Part shown: piece by piece, positions 32,701 to 44,406 of the stretch
Position numbering within the stretch: position 1 is the stretch's first letter
How the letters are laid out: each line of letters begins with the position of its first letter
Assembly (NCBI GenBank): GCA_029204225.1
Contig: MU831546.1
Coordinates: 126,001-190,000, forward strand
DNA from: Diphasiastrum complanatum
Lineage: Eukaryota > Streptophyta > Lycopodiopsida > Lycopodiales > Lycopodiaceae
DNA: 64,000 nucleotides
Reading direction: 5' to 3'
Notes under the pieces: generated by a model
What the model saw: the letters and a program-made list of their open reading frames with translations, nothing else
Database searches by the model: none
Told to the model about the DNA's origin: nothing
Translations under genes and position numbers: made by a program

Positions 32701-33439
32701 TTTGTTTAAGGATGTTTTCACACACTAGGGAGGAAGGTGGCCAGGTCCATTTCAAACTAGCAACTCAATTTTGTCACCCCACTTTAGATGCAAAAGAAGC
32801 CAAAGGGACACACGATGATGAATCTTAGCAAAATTGAACTTGAAAGTGAAATTTAACAAATGATGTGGAAATTACAGAATAGATGACAGTCAAAAACCAT
32901 AATTGACGTTGATATTCACGCATAACTGGCGAACAAAATTGTTTTACTACAATGCATGAATTTTATACGATACTTGGCATAATCTATGCATTGAGTTATG
33001 TTGTAAAAAGTATAGTGTGTTTTTATGAAAGATTTACATTCTTGAATACCACATGTTTTATTTTATAACGAATTGAGTCAAACTACGATAAGGAGCAATG
33101 CGAATTGAAGCTCTCAAATATGCTTAAAAGTGGCAAATTTTGTTATACGTACGATTGACAATGGAGGTATTAGTATTTTGTGAAAGTAGAGGACTACTAT
33201 TCAAGTTAATACAAACACGTAAATTTTGAGATTTGATCATTTTTGTGTATAATCTTTCTCATCTATCAAAAAAACTAGTACGAGCTTTGTCATGAAGCAT
33301 CTTTTTAAAGTCTACTGGTGTATTCTTATACACGTACATGAAAATTTGTTGTTGGTCCAATGTACACTAAGTTGCCAATCCAGGATTCTATTTTGTATAT
33401 TGTGAACAACAAATTTGTAACTTGGTGACATGTGTCCGC
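32701..33439. other. Intergenic upstream of psbW
   Basis: AT-rich, no gene or recognised repeat. The minus-strand open frame 33312-33587 overlaps the ACCGCA tract and is not supported. Confidence 0.5.
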
Positions 33440-34210
33440 ATAGCACCGCACTCACAGTCGCATTCCTCCATTGAAACCGCAATCGACCGCTGAAACTGCA
33501 ATTGACCGTGGAAACCGCATTAGACCACATTACAATGCAAACACACCAATTCAAACCGCATCCACTGTTCCACCATCGTGGACTCATTCACCCACAACCA
33601 GATAGCAGTCCAACCGTGTCCACCGTTGCATCGTAGTGACCGCCATCACCGCATCAGATCGTAACTTACCACCATCATCGCAACAGATCACAACTGACCA
33701 TCATCAACCCCAACGACTGCCTTCAACCGCACCCCACCTGCATTATCATTTGAAACATAGCAACCGCACTCAACCGACACCACACCGCATTCCAACTGCC
33801 CTTGCACCACAGTCTAACCCTGCACTACATTCAAATGCAATAGCATCGCATTGCACTACACCCGCACTCCATTACACCGCAATAGACCACTGTTGCACTA
33901 CAACGAAGATGCAGCACGACTGCTCTTGCATCTGACGACCTTAAACTCGATGCTGCATCTGACGTTGCGTTCCAACGCTACGTCTACTAACTCGCATCCA
34001 ACATTGCATTACATTTCAATCCCACTTTTTTTGCATCTGACACCACACAAATTTCAAAAATAAAACCCATACCATTAGGAAGTCCGCTTCATACTAAGCA
34101 TCCCCTTGCCTTTCTTACAAACCCTTCAAAAAACCAAAAATCCAAAAAACACCAAAAACTCGGAAAAAATCCAAAAACAATAGAAACTCATACCCAACAC
34201 AAAAAAAGAC
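33440..34210 (+). repeat. C-rich ACCGCA-type leader of gypsy gag copy 2
   Basis: Dense in AACCGCA, ACCGCAT, ACTGCA and CATTACA words, ending in an A-rich block (CCAAAAAACACCAAAAACTC) and CATACCCAACACAAAAAAAG just before the gag start. The last part is near-identical to the leader end at 4510-4566. Upstream parts share composition more than sequence. Confidence 0.65.
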
Positions 34211-34223
34211 ACACCAATACCCA

Positions 34224-35560
34224 ATGGACAAGCAACACGATCCTGAAATCTCAGAAGATTATCCATACGAGGTAAGGTCCCCTACAACTGAACAAATGAG
34301 ACGTCATAGGTTCTACCGAATGAGGTCCCTACTCCAAGAACCCTCCACAAATCCATTCGAGGGACAAGAATCTGATAGAGCCGAGTCTTCACGAGCACGA
34401 GCCCATTTTTATGGTGCTGAACCCTCACAGGCTAAAACCAACCTTAATGGAGTTTCTGCTACCCACAGAGCTCATCTTGAGAGACGTACACCCAAACTAG
34501 ATCTACCAAAGTTTGACGGTATTTTGGACCCTCAAAGATTTTTGCAAATCTTTGAGAATGCATGCGATGTGTATGGCAAAACATCTCCCGCTGCTATGGT
34601 CCAACTGTTTTCGATGACCGTAATCGCTAAAGCATGTGATTGGTTTTTCAACCTTGATTGTGAAGAAAAGACAGACTGGTCAATTTTAAAAGAGTCCTTT
34701 ATCAAGCGTTTTAAGCCATTTCGCCTGATCGAGAGCCCTTTTGTCAAATTGAGTAACATCAAGATGGCAAAAGATGAATGTGTACGAGACTATATTGAGC
34801 GTTTCAAATGCCTCAAAAGTCAAGTACAAGAACAACCCTCCTAACAGATGCTCATCATCTATTTCTTAGTCGGCCTTCCAAGATGGATTAGACGCGAGCT
34901 TAAATCCAATGATGAATATATGAGCCTAAAGTTAGCTATGTCTGACGCCATCAAAGAAGAAGACGAAGCATCATATGTTGACGAATCTAGGGAATGACAA
35001 GCACCACGTGCTCCTGTCCATGAGTCGAAGCTGATCGAAGATACCCAAGATCAGCTTTGGAAATCCCAATTGGAGTTGCTTAATAAGCAACACTAGCTAC
35101 AAATGGAGAAACTCACCAATGAGTTTCAAGCTACCGTGAAGTCTATCCAAAGCAGTATGCCTGGTCAGTCAAACCCTGCACAGGTACCTTATGGACGAAA
35201 ACCAATATGGTGCCCCCACTGCCGGGTTACGCATCCTGCTGATGTTTGTCCTTCATATCAGCATATCCAAGCACATACAGTCCAACGATATGACGAACAA
35301 CTGTCATGCATTATCATGACTACCCACCAGCAAGTCCAGAACCATTAGCCGTTATACAAGGGCCATTGCACACCAGATGTTTCATCTGTGGTGAAATCGG
35401 CCACTTCATGGTTGATTGTCCAGTCAAGACAAAGTACCATGCTAAGTGTCCCGACTATATCAGAAAACACAGTTTCAAAGACTGTCCAAAACAACCAACT
35501 AAGATCCTACTTGCCTGTCACGTCCGTCGTGAATCAAAGTAGGATCCTCCCGACAACCAC
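34224..35560 (+). pseudogene. Ty3/gypsy gag pseudogene, copy 2
   Basis: Second copy of the 4579 gag, better preserved. Frame 34224-34844 covers MDKQHDPEISEDYPYEVRSP, a linker (ARAHFYGAEPSQAKTN) that copy 1 lacks in part, and the gag core (FDGILDPQRFLQIFENAC, AMVQLFSMTVIAKACDWF, VRDYIERFKCLKSQVQEQ). It stops (TAA, CAA in context) at 34842-34844; further stops lie at about 34996 and 35094. The same path then gives CPHCRVTHPADVCPSY and, after a frame change, an intact CCHC knuckle CFICGEIGHFMVDC and a Cys-rich CPDYIRKHSFKDCPKQ. Homology to copy 1 ends near 35645. No pol follows. Confidence 0.87.
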
Positions 35561-37030
35561 ACGAGCACCATAGCAACCAACAGTTAATCCTGCTGCTCAA
35601 TCGAGAAGTTTCTTGCAAACTTCTACAATACCGCACAATACACCAGCTCCATAATGCAAAAAGACTATGAACTGAGTCCTTGTCGAAAGCACGTGAAACC
35701 GATATTCTGTCATCTGCTACAATGTCCAACCAAGAGCAACCTCCACATTAGAAAACATTTGGCCTTGGCAAGGGCCCTATAAGGATTGCCACGTAGGATG
35801 AAATGTTTTGGCAATGTAAAATACTAAAATAGAATCTTTTTCTGCTTGTAGACCTGCCCACATAGTCTTCAATGATTAGCTATTATGTGCGTAGTAGTAT
35901 AGTGTGTCGCTGAAAAAAATCACAACTGTCAAAGTTTTGGTCGGTCAATACTTGGTCAACTCGATATCTCTTTCAAGCACAGTTGACCGGTTTGACCGTA
36001 ATCGTCTCAATCCAAGTTGTCGTTCAAAAGTTACACTATTTTTTTTTGCTAAGTTGCATACTATAATACAAATAAATGGCTTATTTACGGGCTGCTCCTG
36101 ACACAAAATTACAGTTCTTTTAAAAAGAAAAGAAAATCAATTTGAAGGAGCTACGTTACATAGATTTCAAATTTGAGTGTTTTAATTGGACCGTGTGGAA
36201 AAAACTTTTGAGAAAAAAAATAAAAGGTATCTTTTTAAAAGGCCCCTTTTGTGTTCAAATTTTCTCTAATGCAGGGAATTGACAGTTTTTCTCCCCTTCT
36301 ACAACCTCAAATCTATTTGTCTTTCCACATGCTGATAAGATTTCCCATGTGCCAATACACAATAAATCTAGGATTCGAAAATCCAGATTGAGATTTGGTT
36401 CTGAATCTCTTACTCAGAAAGGTCCTCATGACATGGTACCTCAACCATCATTGCATCTCAAGATATATCTTACAACATCTACTATCAACGATGGTAGATT
36501 CAGTGTCACTATTCCTGTCTTGTTTTTGACAAGGGCTTATGAGAGTTATTTCATTACTCTAAAAAATCAATAAAAACATGAACTTGTCCAGGTGAATTAT
36601 ACATGTTCATGAATGACTTTTTGTTTGACAAGTGCTCTACGGCTTTCACTCTTTGTCACATTGGTATCTCCCTTGTTTATTTTTTGTCATTTTTTGATTT
36701 GGTAATTTCTTCTAAATGCATATCTTTTTCTAGATTGTTTTTAGTTCATCAAGGATAGCCATTGAACAGGAGACATCATGTAGCATATCTCAAGAATAAC
36801 TTGTCATTCACCCTTCCGATCACCTTGTACAGAGTTTACGATTTTTGCACATGTTGAAACTTTGAGAAATCTTTGTCACTTTAGAGTTGATTCCTACATC
36901 TCATCGTCATATTCCTTTTTGAGTCAACTACAGCAAGATCGAAACAAATTTAGTTGAAATTTGTTCAATCTTTAGTCAAGTCACACGTTCAACGTGTTTT
37001 CAACTACGTGTTAAACACACTGATCCAATC
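35561..37030. other. Intergenic, nothing recognised
   Basis: The first 85 bp continue the gag-downstream repeat shared with 5905-6000. The rest has no supported gene or repeat match. Confidence 0.5.
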
Positions 37031-37624
37031 CTGAGCATGAACCGTTACCAGCAACAACATCCCCACCAACAAATTTTTTTTTTTTGGGGGGGGAGAGAGT
37101 GGATCTGCTTGGATCCACTGGAGCAGTTACGCTGCCAACAACAACATCAGCAAGATCGACAACCAAGGTCACAAGTCAAATATGAAAACAGCAAGGCTAA
37201 GAAGACAGATGGGCAATCCAAAGTGACTCAATCAAAAGAAGTACCCTAGTCACGACGAAGATCTTTCCAAAAAAAAAAAAAAAACACAAGTATTGGGAAA
37301 TGAGTCTCCTTTTTCAACCAACCTCTTGTCATACATCTGCTCCCATTCTCATGCCTATCGCCCATACCATCTATCGTTGTCACCACCACCCTTCCTTCCA
37401 TATGTTTGTTTATCATCAGCTTACGGTTCTTCTGAGAAATCCCCAATTTTTTATAGTCTTACCGAAGCAGCTGTTGATAGATCATTGCAAGTGTCTTGCG
37501 GAGACCAACTACCACCTATATTGGTTGTTCAGCTGGAAAAGACCTACAAAAGCAGGCGAAGTAGCTAGAAGACATAAGAAATTAAGCAAAGAAGCTGAGG
37601 AGAAAAGGACAAAACTTAAGCAAC
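37031..37624 (+). other. Q-rich open stretches, unassigned
   Basis: Two open frames (37037-37249, Gln-rich with a run of T and G causing FFFWGG; 37300-37644, ending AGEVARRHKKLSKEAEEKRT) have no recognised domain. The charged end lies next to the family Y LTR start, but I cannot connect either to a known protein. Confidence 0.3.
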
Positions 37625-38460
37625 AGATGAGTCAGCCCTCTTAAAGAAAGTAGAGTGAGACACCTTTTGATGGTGACCTCTAGTGGAGAGAATTATTCCA
37701 CTTGTGATTTGTGAAATGTAGAAATTCCACCAGGATGTCACCTAAGGAGCTCTCTTGCTTATTTAAGAGACTCCCTCTTTGTGAATAGGCGCTTTTTGTG
37801 AATTGTATCAACTCCATGCTGAAATGAGAAGAGCCTCCACGAGTTAGATGCATTCATTGAGCTCCTTGATCATGATGGTTTTCTTGAGTGATGCCCCTAT
37901 GATCATGCCCTTCCATTCATTGTGTGTGGTTGTGGATTGTAGAGTGGATTAAATTTTCTACTTTCCTAGAGTGGATTAGTCTTCTTTTCTTGTTTGTGGA
38001 TTAACGCAGGAATCAACATTCAAGTAAACTAAATAGGCTAGAAATGTGGTATAAATCTTGCATATCCTCCAACATTCTAGTTCTTGATGTTCTTGGGATG
38101 TCCAAGAATCAAAAGACTGATTGGTTTCTTGATTCTTGGACTTCTAACATGTTGTAGATTAGTTTTTGTTTCTTGTTTTGTGGATTATTGCAAGTGTAGC
38201 TCAATTTTAGTAAAGTCTAGGATCTAATTCAATTTGTTTTCAGAGGAGGTAGCTATAGAATCTACTGAATGTTCATTTGGGATGCACTCTGATGTGTAAA
38301 TGAATGTTCATGGCTTGCATTTCTATTTGAATGTGAGTGTTTTCAAGAGAGAACGACCCTGAGTTGTCCTCTGACATGCAAGACAAAAATATTACAACGT
38401 CAATCCGTCCCTTCTGCCTAATCTAGGCCTGAAACAAGAAAGATAATCTCAAGAAGTGCC
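37625..38460 (+). repeat. 5' LTR, family Y
   Basis: Shares CCCTCTTAAAGAAAGTAGAG, TGATGGTGACCTCTAGTGG, TTATTTAAGAGACTCCCTC, GAGCCTCCACGAG, and TTCTTGATGTTCTTGGGA with the 39.8-kb LTR. TATTTAA at 37760-37766 is the TATA candidate. The right end is placed where similarity to 40450-40560 fades. Confidence 0.65.
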
Positions 38461-38529
38461 CACAGTCTCTGCTGACAGGCAAAATACCAAGCCATTAAAG
38501 TTGTAAGCAAGAAGTAAAGAAACCAATTA

Positions 38530-39420
38530 AACACGACCTACCGATTTCAATGCGGGTGAAGCTGAGCCCTCATCAAGTGAAAGGGCTAGGAAAAGAGATA
38601 CAGGTGCCAAGGCATTGAATGGATATTTTGCAAAGCCGCAACAAAGGCCAACCCCACCAATCGAGCCAAGACCCCAGATGGCCGATACACATGAATCAGA
38701 AAAGTTTAAGAGAAAATACCCCAGAAGTATGAGGGTCAGAAAGGACAACCTTGACCAGAGCCAATATTCCATGAGGGCCAAAATGATTGCCGTCCTACAG
38801 CCACAACCAGAGTGGAGAAATAAAGTTCTAAAGGATAGCAGGAGACTACAAGAATATTTAAGGGTGCCATCTTGGAAGAGGGTTGACTCATTTTATATGT
38901 CGATCAAAAGAAGAAATCCATGGCCGCCGGAATGACCACGAATTGAAGCTGTCAATTGGCCCGTTATTCTAGGAGATTCAGCAAGCTCATCGATAGATGA
39001 TTTGAGCTGCAGCTGCTGGACTTTGGGCACAAATATAAGACTAATACTGACTTATGCATGCGAGAAATGCCGAACATTGTAGATCCATAGCCTTTCTCAT
39101 GATCCAAGAATGCTTTTGTGATCGAGGCCTAGATCCTATTAAGATCAATTCCAACATAGCCCTCCAGTCAGAAGATGGCCACCAAATGATGGCCCGACTC
39201 TATTACAGAGTGGTGTTCATGTTGTCTTGCTATGTCATGATGGTAGAAGACTGGCAAGAGTTCGGATTCATCCAAGAAGTGTGAAACTACATGGGACCAT
39301 TACCCTTCGAAAAAAAATTACGTTTCCAAGTATTTGAAGCCCCAGGAAGAAAAATGGGCATGAGAAAACAAACCGTGAGGCGACAAGGTGAGCAGGACTT
39401 GCAGGAGGTTCTCAAGCGGT
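38530..39420 (+). pseudogene. Family Y ORF, central domain (copy 1)
   Basis: Unrecognised protein, read in two frames. Frame 1 (38615-38935 and upstream): KRKYPRSMRVRKDN, then AVLQPQPEWRNKVLKDSRR. Frame 2 (39054-39284): IAFLMIQECFCDRGLDPIKI, ARLYYRVVFMLSC, MVEDWQEFGFIQEV; past a TGA, MGPLFEKKL-type residues (GPLPFEKKLRFQVFEAPG). Each block aligns in order with 63340-64000 (AKRYPTTKERGG; LLDPEPLWRHQLFLHRA; VAFLAEFKGYWDRGLPPITI; AWLYYRVALTSAL; KPMPFLNKLRWQMME). Conserved positions across the stops and frame change point to an inherited protein family. No known catalytic motif is visible. Confidence 0.6.
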
Positions 39421-39468
39421 CACAAATGTAAAGGCCATTGATATATCTCAGTTTTGTGAAACAATTTT

Positions 39469-39771
39469 GTGGTGAATAAGCACTTGGTTTTACACAAGCG
39501 AAAGAGGATCCATGCTTTTCCATGTGCCAATCCAAAAGTGGAAGCGACGTCATTCCATATGTGTTGTAGTGGGTCCTACAATGGATTAGGGGAGGATGAT
39601 GTTGTTGAGCCAAGCTATTATAAGAGCACCTCTCACTCTAGATTGATGAGGTCCTTGAGGAAGAAGAGAAGGACGAGAATGAGAGCCGAGCATGAGAGCC
39701 AGAAAGTACTAGCTAGGATAACAGTTCAAAAATCATGTGAGCCTCATGGTGAATCCCAAGAGAAGGAATGA
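39469..39771 (+). pseudogene. Family Y ORF, basic C-terminus (copy 1)
   Basis: Open frame ending at the LTR border. Opens with VNKHLVLHKRKRIHAFPCAN, continues through CCSGSYNGLGEDDVVEPSYY and ends in a basic stretch (LMRSLRKKRRTRMRAEHESQ) and EPHGESQEKE. Matching pieces occur at 6606-6774 and, on the minus strand, at 48541-48795 (NKLLVLRRQMLIHAFP). The last codons overlap the polypurine tract. Its position suggests it is the C-terminus of the same protein as the preceding feature; a break lies between them. Confidence 0.55.
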
Positions 39772-40520
39772 CCATGTAGGATCTAGTATGTGTAGGCATT
39801 TGTAATAAATGTGGCAGACCCCTCTTAAATAAAATAGAGTGAGCCACCTTTGGATGGTGACCTCTAGTAGAGGAACTAATTCCACTTGTAATTTGTAATT
39901 TGTGAAATTGCCACTTAGGCTCCACATAGGGAGCTCATTGGCTTATTTAAGAGCCCCCCTCTCTTGTGAGGGGTCTTTTGTTGTAATGCTTTTGCTCTTG
40001 TTTTAATAAAAAAGATCTTCCACGAGCTTTGAGCCTTCTCTCTATCTCTGGAATTAGAGTAGATTTCTTGTTTTTCATTATGTTTTGTGGAAATAGAGTG
40101 GATTAATCTCTTGCTTTCTTGCTCTAGATTAGAATCAAGCTTCAAATAAACTAGATAGGCTGAAGCAGTGTTATAGATCTTGCATACATTTCTACCCTTC
40201 AGTTCTTGATGTTCTTGGGAAGTTCAAGAATATTTCTTGATTCTTGCACTTGGAATGCTGCTAGTTAGTTTTTTGTTTTTTTGTTTTACTTTTCTGCTTA
40301 ATGCTTTAGATTAATCTGAGATTTGTTTTTCAATCATGTTTCAATAGATAGAAGTTAGATCTGTTTGGAGTTCAACTGAGTTGCATGCTGATCTTTAGAT
40401 GAACGTTCTTGACTTGCATGTTTTTTTTATTTGTGAGTGCTTCAGGAGTGAACCTTCCTGAGAATCCATTGATAGGCTAGATTTAAATACATACTACAAC
40501 GTGAATCAGACATTTCTGCC
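39769..40520 (+). repeat. 3' LTR, family Y
   Basis: Starts TGACCATGTAGGA directly after GAGAAGGAA. TATTTAA at 39944-39950 with a downstream AAGAGCCCCCCTCTC. ATTTGTAATTTGTAATTTG near 39886 is a short local duplication. The right end is approximate. Confidence 0.7.
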
Positions 40521-41049
40521 TGACCTTGGGCAATGTATTAAGAAGATAATAATCCAAATGCCCAATAGCCTGGAAATGGGCAAAAACAACTCACAATCAG
40601 AGAAAGAAAACCCAAAGCCATGTTTCACAAATCCTCAATGATAGAATCTGTGAACATTTTGCCTACACATATTCTCAAATTCATAGTTCAGTGTTTCAAA
40701 TTTTGGCCTACACAAAACAAATGATACCATCAAGGAAGCCGTGCTCCTCAATTGACTTTGTGCTTCTCTTCAATGAAAAAGATGACAATGGATTATGGGT
40801 GCCAAGAAAATATTCAAAAAACTCGAGGTTTACCGTTGTATGAGCCAAAAAGTCCGAGCGGCAAGTTGGTTTCCAAGCTGCGATCACCATGTTCCCCCTA
40901 TTTTTGACACAAACCTTCTATTGCAAAACTTCCAATACACCCCCATCCCCCACGTACCAGTCCCATTCTAGAGAGAGAGTGTTTCGGAAGCATAGCTAAA
41001 AAAGGCATGCATTACTTCATGCCATAAGAGATGAACTTTCTTATGGCAT
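40521..41049. other. Intergenic
   Basis: No gene or repeat recognised; the first 50 bp may still be LTR. Confidence 0.4.
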
Positions 41050-41500
41050 CTTGGGTATCGAAAATTTTGGGAATCGATTTTGGGTATCGGATTATTTTGG
41101 GTATCGAATTTTTGGAATACGAAATTTTGGGTATCGAATTTTGGATATCGGATTTTAATATCGAATTTTGGTATCGGAATTTGATATCAAATTTTTTGGT
41201 ATCGAAAATTATGATATCAAATTTTTTTTTGGTATTGAAAATTTTGGATATCGAATTCTTGGAATCGGATTTTTTGGAATCGAATTTTGGTATCGGATTT
41301 CCATATCAAATTTTGTTATCGCATTTTTTTGGGTATAAAAAATTTTGGGTATCAAAAATTTCGAGAATCGATTTTTGGTATCGGATTAGTTTGGGTATCG
41401 AATTTTTGGAATACAAAATTTTGGGTATTGGATTTTGGGTATCGAATTTGGAATCGGATTTTGGTATCGGATTTTAATATCGAATTTTGGTATTGAACAT
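41050..41500 (+). repeat. AT-rich minisatellite, TATCGAATTTTGG type
   Basis: About 450 bp of degenerate tandem units around GGTATCGAATTTTG (roughly 13-18 bp each). A higher-order duplication is visible: the block beginning near 41053 recurs near 41347, about 294 bp later, with the same order of variant units (...GATTTTGGGTATCGGATTA...AATTTTTGGAATAC...). The 148-codon open frame across it is only the repeat translated. Confidence 0.9.
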
Positions 41501-42901
41501 GATAGAATGGAATCTGAGAGACAAACTTACCAAACCCACTTGTCAACTTAGGATGGCTGATTAAAGTGTGGTCCAACTTACCGGTTTCCTCCCACAAGTG
41601 CTGATCAAACTAGGAGGCCTGAAATTTTCCATTGACCTAGTCCTACTCGATATTCCTAGTAATGCCTATTCCTATGAGTTACTATTTGGTCGCCCATGGC
41701 TGACCAATGCAAGAGTCATTCACGACTGGAGCAAAGGTTGAGTCACCTTTGGGAATAGAGACAGCTCTATTACCATCGATTCATCTGGCAAACTCAAACC
41801 TGCATGGTTTCACGACGAGGGATCCTCTACTACTAATTCAGTGTTTGAGCCATACCAGTCCACCCACAAAAAAAGCCATTATGTTGAAACTACTGATATC
41901 ATAAACTGGAGTCACAGTTTGGCTACCATTGATTGTGTGAATGCCGATTATTGTACTCAAGATCAGGATGATTGTACCTATATGTTATTGGCCGATAACG
42001 AACAAATTCCTGATCTAGACACCCCTATCATTGATATTAATTTTATTGGTATTCTTCCACACAATGATGAGCTGTTAAGTGTTGCATGGCTACCTACTGA
42101 TGAATCAGAAGATTTATTCATAGATAACGAAAATGTCTTACGAATTCATAATTGCCTAGAAGATTTGGACATTTTTGATATTCAAATCCTCAACTACATG
42201 GAGGCCCTTCCACTCAAGGCCTTTCCGCAGCAGTCATCCAAAGTGGAATCAGTTGTTTAAGTTACGGTCGAAAAACATGATACCAAGCTCTACCGGGTCA
42301 AACGACTAAACTATCTATGATGGGACCTCTGTGAGGAGAAAACAATCTTTCAAATCGATGGCGAGATTCTCCATGACGTGCCACCACTTCCTCATCCACA
42401 CACCTCACGCCCTTCAAAGCCACAACCTCGTGGCCATATCATGAAAGAAAAGATGAAGAAAGCGCTTCAAATTCAGCTGCTGGAGACCTTACCATTGCTA
42501 GGGATGTTCTTGAGATTGCATCCGCTCATACGCCAATCTCCGAATCTCCCAAATCACCATCCAGACAGTTGAAAGACAAGGTCCCCCTCGAATCCCCAGC
42601 ACATGATGTGACTACATGATCGAGGATGTAACCATCCAATTATCCCAAGCTCAACATGAGCCAAATGATAATTCACCCTATGATGGCCCTGCCCAAATTA
42701 TCACTCTCTCCTTGAGTGAGCCAAATGAAAGTAACGAATACATTGTCCACGTCGGGGCTCATCTCAATCGGGAACAACGCAAAAGGCTTGAAAAGCTTCT
42801 GTGCAAATATCAACATGTCTTTGCTTGGTGTTATAAAGACATGAAAGGAGTCTCATTCCAGGTAGTTGTGCATCGTATTCCTCTTAAACTAGGTAATCAT
42901 T
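41501..42901 (+). pseudogene. Ty3/gypsy fragment, protease end to RT start (gypsy B)
   Basis: Reads GGLKFSIDLVLLDIPSNAYS, then LLFGRPWLTNARVIHDWSKG (the conserved segment after gypsy protease), a stop, a long acidic linker (HSLATIDCVNADYC, LLSVAWLPTDESED) and the RT entry region (VHVGAHLNREQRKRLEKLL, YQHVFAWCYKDMKGV). The linker parallels the one in gypsy A (LATIDCMAMHTYQ, MINVAWLSPG), so the two are related families. Stops near 41738, 42258 and 42570. The left side abuts the minisatellite; the right side is fused to a copia integrase at 42902. Confidence 0.87.
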
Positions 42902-44030
42902 AGGATCTTTGGCTGTGTATGCTTTGTGAATGTACCTTTAGAGACTAGGAAGAAGGATGATCCTAGTGTTGTTAAAGGAATTTTTGTAGGATATGCATCT
43001 ACCAAAAAAGCATACAAAGTATATCTTCCCTCTACTGAGAAGAATGTTGTAAGTAGAGATGTGATTTTTCATGAAGATCAGAAGTTTAACTTGGATGAAG
43101 CACATATCAAGGAGTCTCATGCAAGATCTACAATCATCAATCTTGATGTTGCTCAAGAAGTGGTGAGGCTGAGGCTTGAGGAGGAGCAACTTCAAGCACC
43201 TACACCAAGAAGATCTACAAGAGAGAGATCTGAGACAAGAAGGCTCACATATGATGAGTAAGGAAGGCGAGTGGAAGGTGAAACTTCCTATCATGAACTC
43301 TTCATATCAGATGAAGAGCCTAAAGATGTCCAAGAAGCACTTCAATCCGAGAAGTGGGTTGAAGCAATGACCCAAGAGTTTGAAGCCTTGATGTCAAACA
43401 ACACATGGGAGCTTGTGGAACTAGCAAACAACATGCATGTGATTGGATGTAAGTGGGTTTTTAGGATCAAGTATAATAATGATGGATCTATCAACAAATA
43501 TAAAGCAAGACTTTGTGCTAAAGGTTACTCTCAAATCAAAGGTCTTGACTATGAAGACACCTTTGCACCAGTTGCAAAAATGGTAACAATCAAAATACTC
43601 ATATCTCTTGCATGTTTTCACAATTGGAGAATGTTTCAGCTTGATGTTTCTAATGCCTTTCTCAATGGTTACCTTGAGGAGGAGATGTACATGGAGCAAC
43701 TTCCTGGTTTTGTGAAAGAAGGTGAAGAATCAAAAGTTTGTCTTTTGTTCAAAAGTCTCTATGGACTAAAACAAGCACCAAGGTCTTGGTATGCAAAGCT
43801 CAACTCCTATCTCATATCACTCAGATTTTGTCTTAGTGAATATGACCCCTCTTTGTATATTAAGTTTGTAGATAACTTTGTAATTATTCTTCTCATCTAT
43901 GTAGATGATATCATTCTTTGTGGAAATAATGAGAAGCTAGTTGAAGAAACAAAGCATGAACTTGGTAGTGAATTTAAGATGTAGGACTTAGGAGTTCTTC
44001 ACTATATTTTAGACCTTGAAATTGACTTTT
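42902..44030 (+). pseudogene. Copia integrase C-terminus and RT fragment (family F)
   Basis: Copia polyprotein middle: RIFGCVCFVNVPLETRKKDD, GIFVGYASTKKAYKVY, VSRDVIFHEDQKF, then RT ([92 protein letters not shown]). RT catalytic residues are kept. Stops occur at 43258-43260 and after EFKM (43982). It starts at a gypsy B junction and ends at a minus-strand family E LTR fragment, so both ends are truncated. Confidence 0.92.
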
Positions 44031-44036
44031 GGAAAG

Positions 44037-44406
44037 GTCGTGAGAAGGCCATGACGTTAGCCTTCGCTGAAATGACCGTTGGTGAAGATGGAAAAATGCA
44101 ACACTCTGATGAAATGCCTTAGGATTTGATTTACATGGTGCCTTCGCTTTTCCTAGGGCACCTTCGACATTTTAAAAGGCAGTCTTGTCTTTTTCACCTG
44201 TCATGAATCATGTGTAAAAAGTGTCGCGTTTTTCGCCTTCTTGCCTGTGAGAATTTACTTGTATTTATGCAGACAGTTGCGTTTTATTCATTTGTCTTAT
44301 TTTACATGTAAATATGCAGACTGTGCGACAACATGAGTAAAAATACAGCATGAATGGAGGCAGATTAAAATAGGATTTAGGATAGTAGAGGAGATAAATA
44401 CAACAA
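44037..44406 (-). repeat. Copia family E LTR fragment (minus)
   Basis: Reverse complement of 28748-29117, starting at the LTR end (minus strand TGTTGTATTTATCTCC at 44406). Includes GGCGAAAAACGCGACAC-type sequence and GAAGGTGCCCTAGGAAAAGC on the minus strand. The remainder of the LTR is missing. Confidence 0.9.

Larger units (their letters stand above)
37625..40520 (+). mobile_element. Short family Y LTR element carrying only the Y ORF
   Basis: Two directly repeated LTRs (about 37625-38460 and 39769 to about 40520, right ends approximate) flank only about 1.3 kb. The interior holds remnants of the Y ORF (38530-39420, 39469-39771) and no protease, integrase, RT or RNase H. The 3' LTR begins TGACCATGTAGGA after AAGAGAAGGAA. 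The 5' LTR start is less clear, its first about 50 bp being diverged or missing. I infer a non-autonomous LTR retrotransposon, or an internally deleted copy of a larger one. Confidence 0.6.

Noticed and set aside
36349-36573. 74-codon open frame
   Set aside because: No motif; flanks are AT-rich spacer.
41031-41477. 148-codon open frame
   Set aside because: It is the translation of the TATCGAATTTTGG minisatellite; no start context or homolog.
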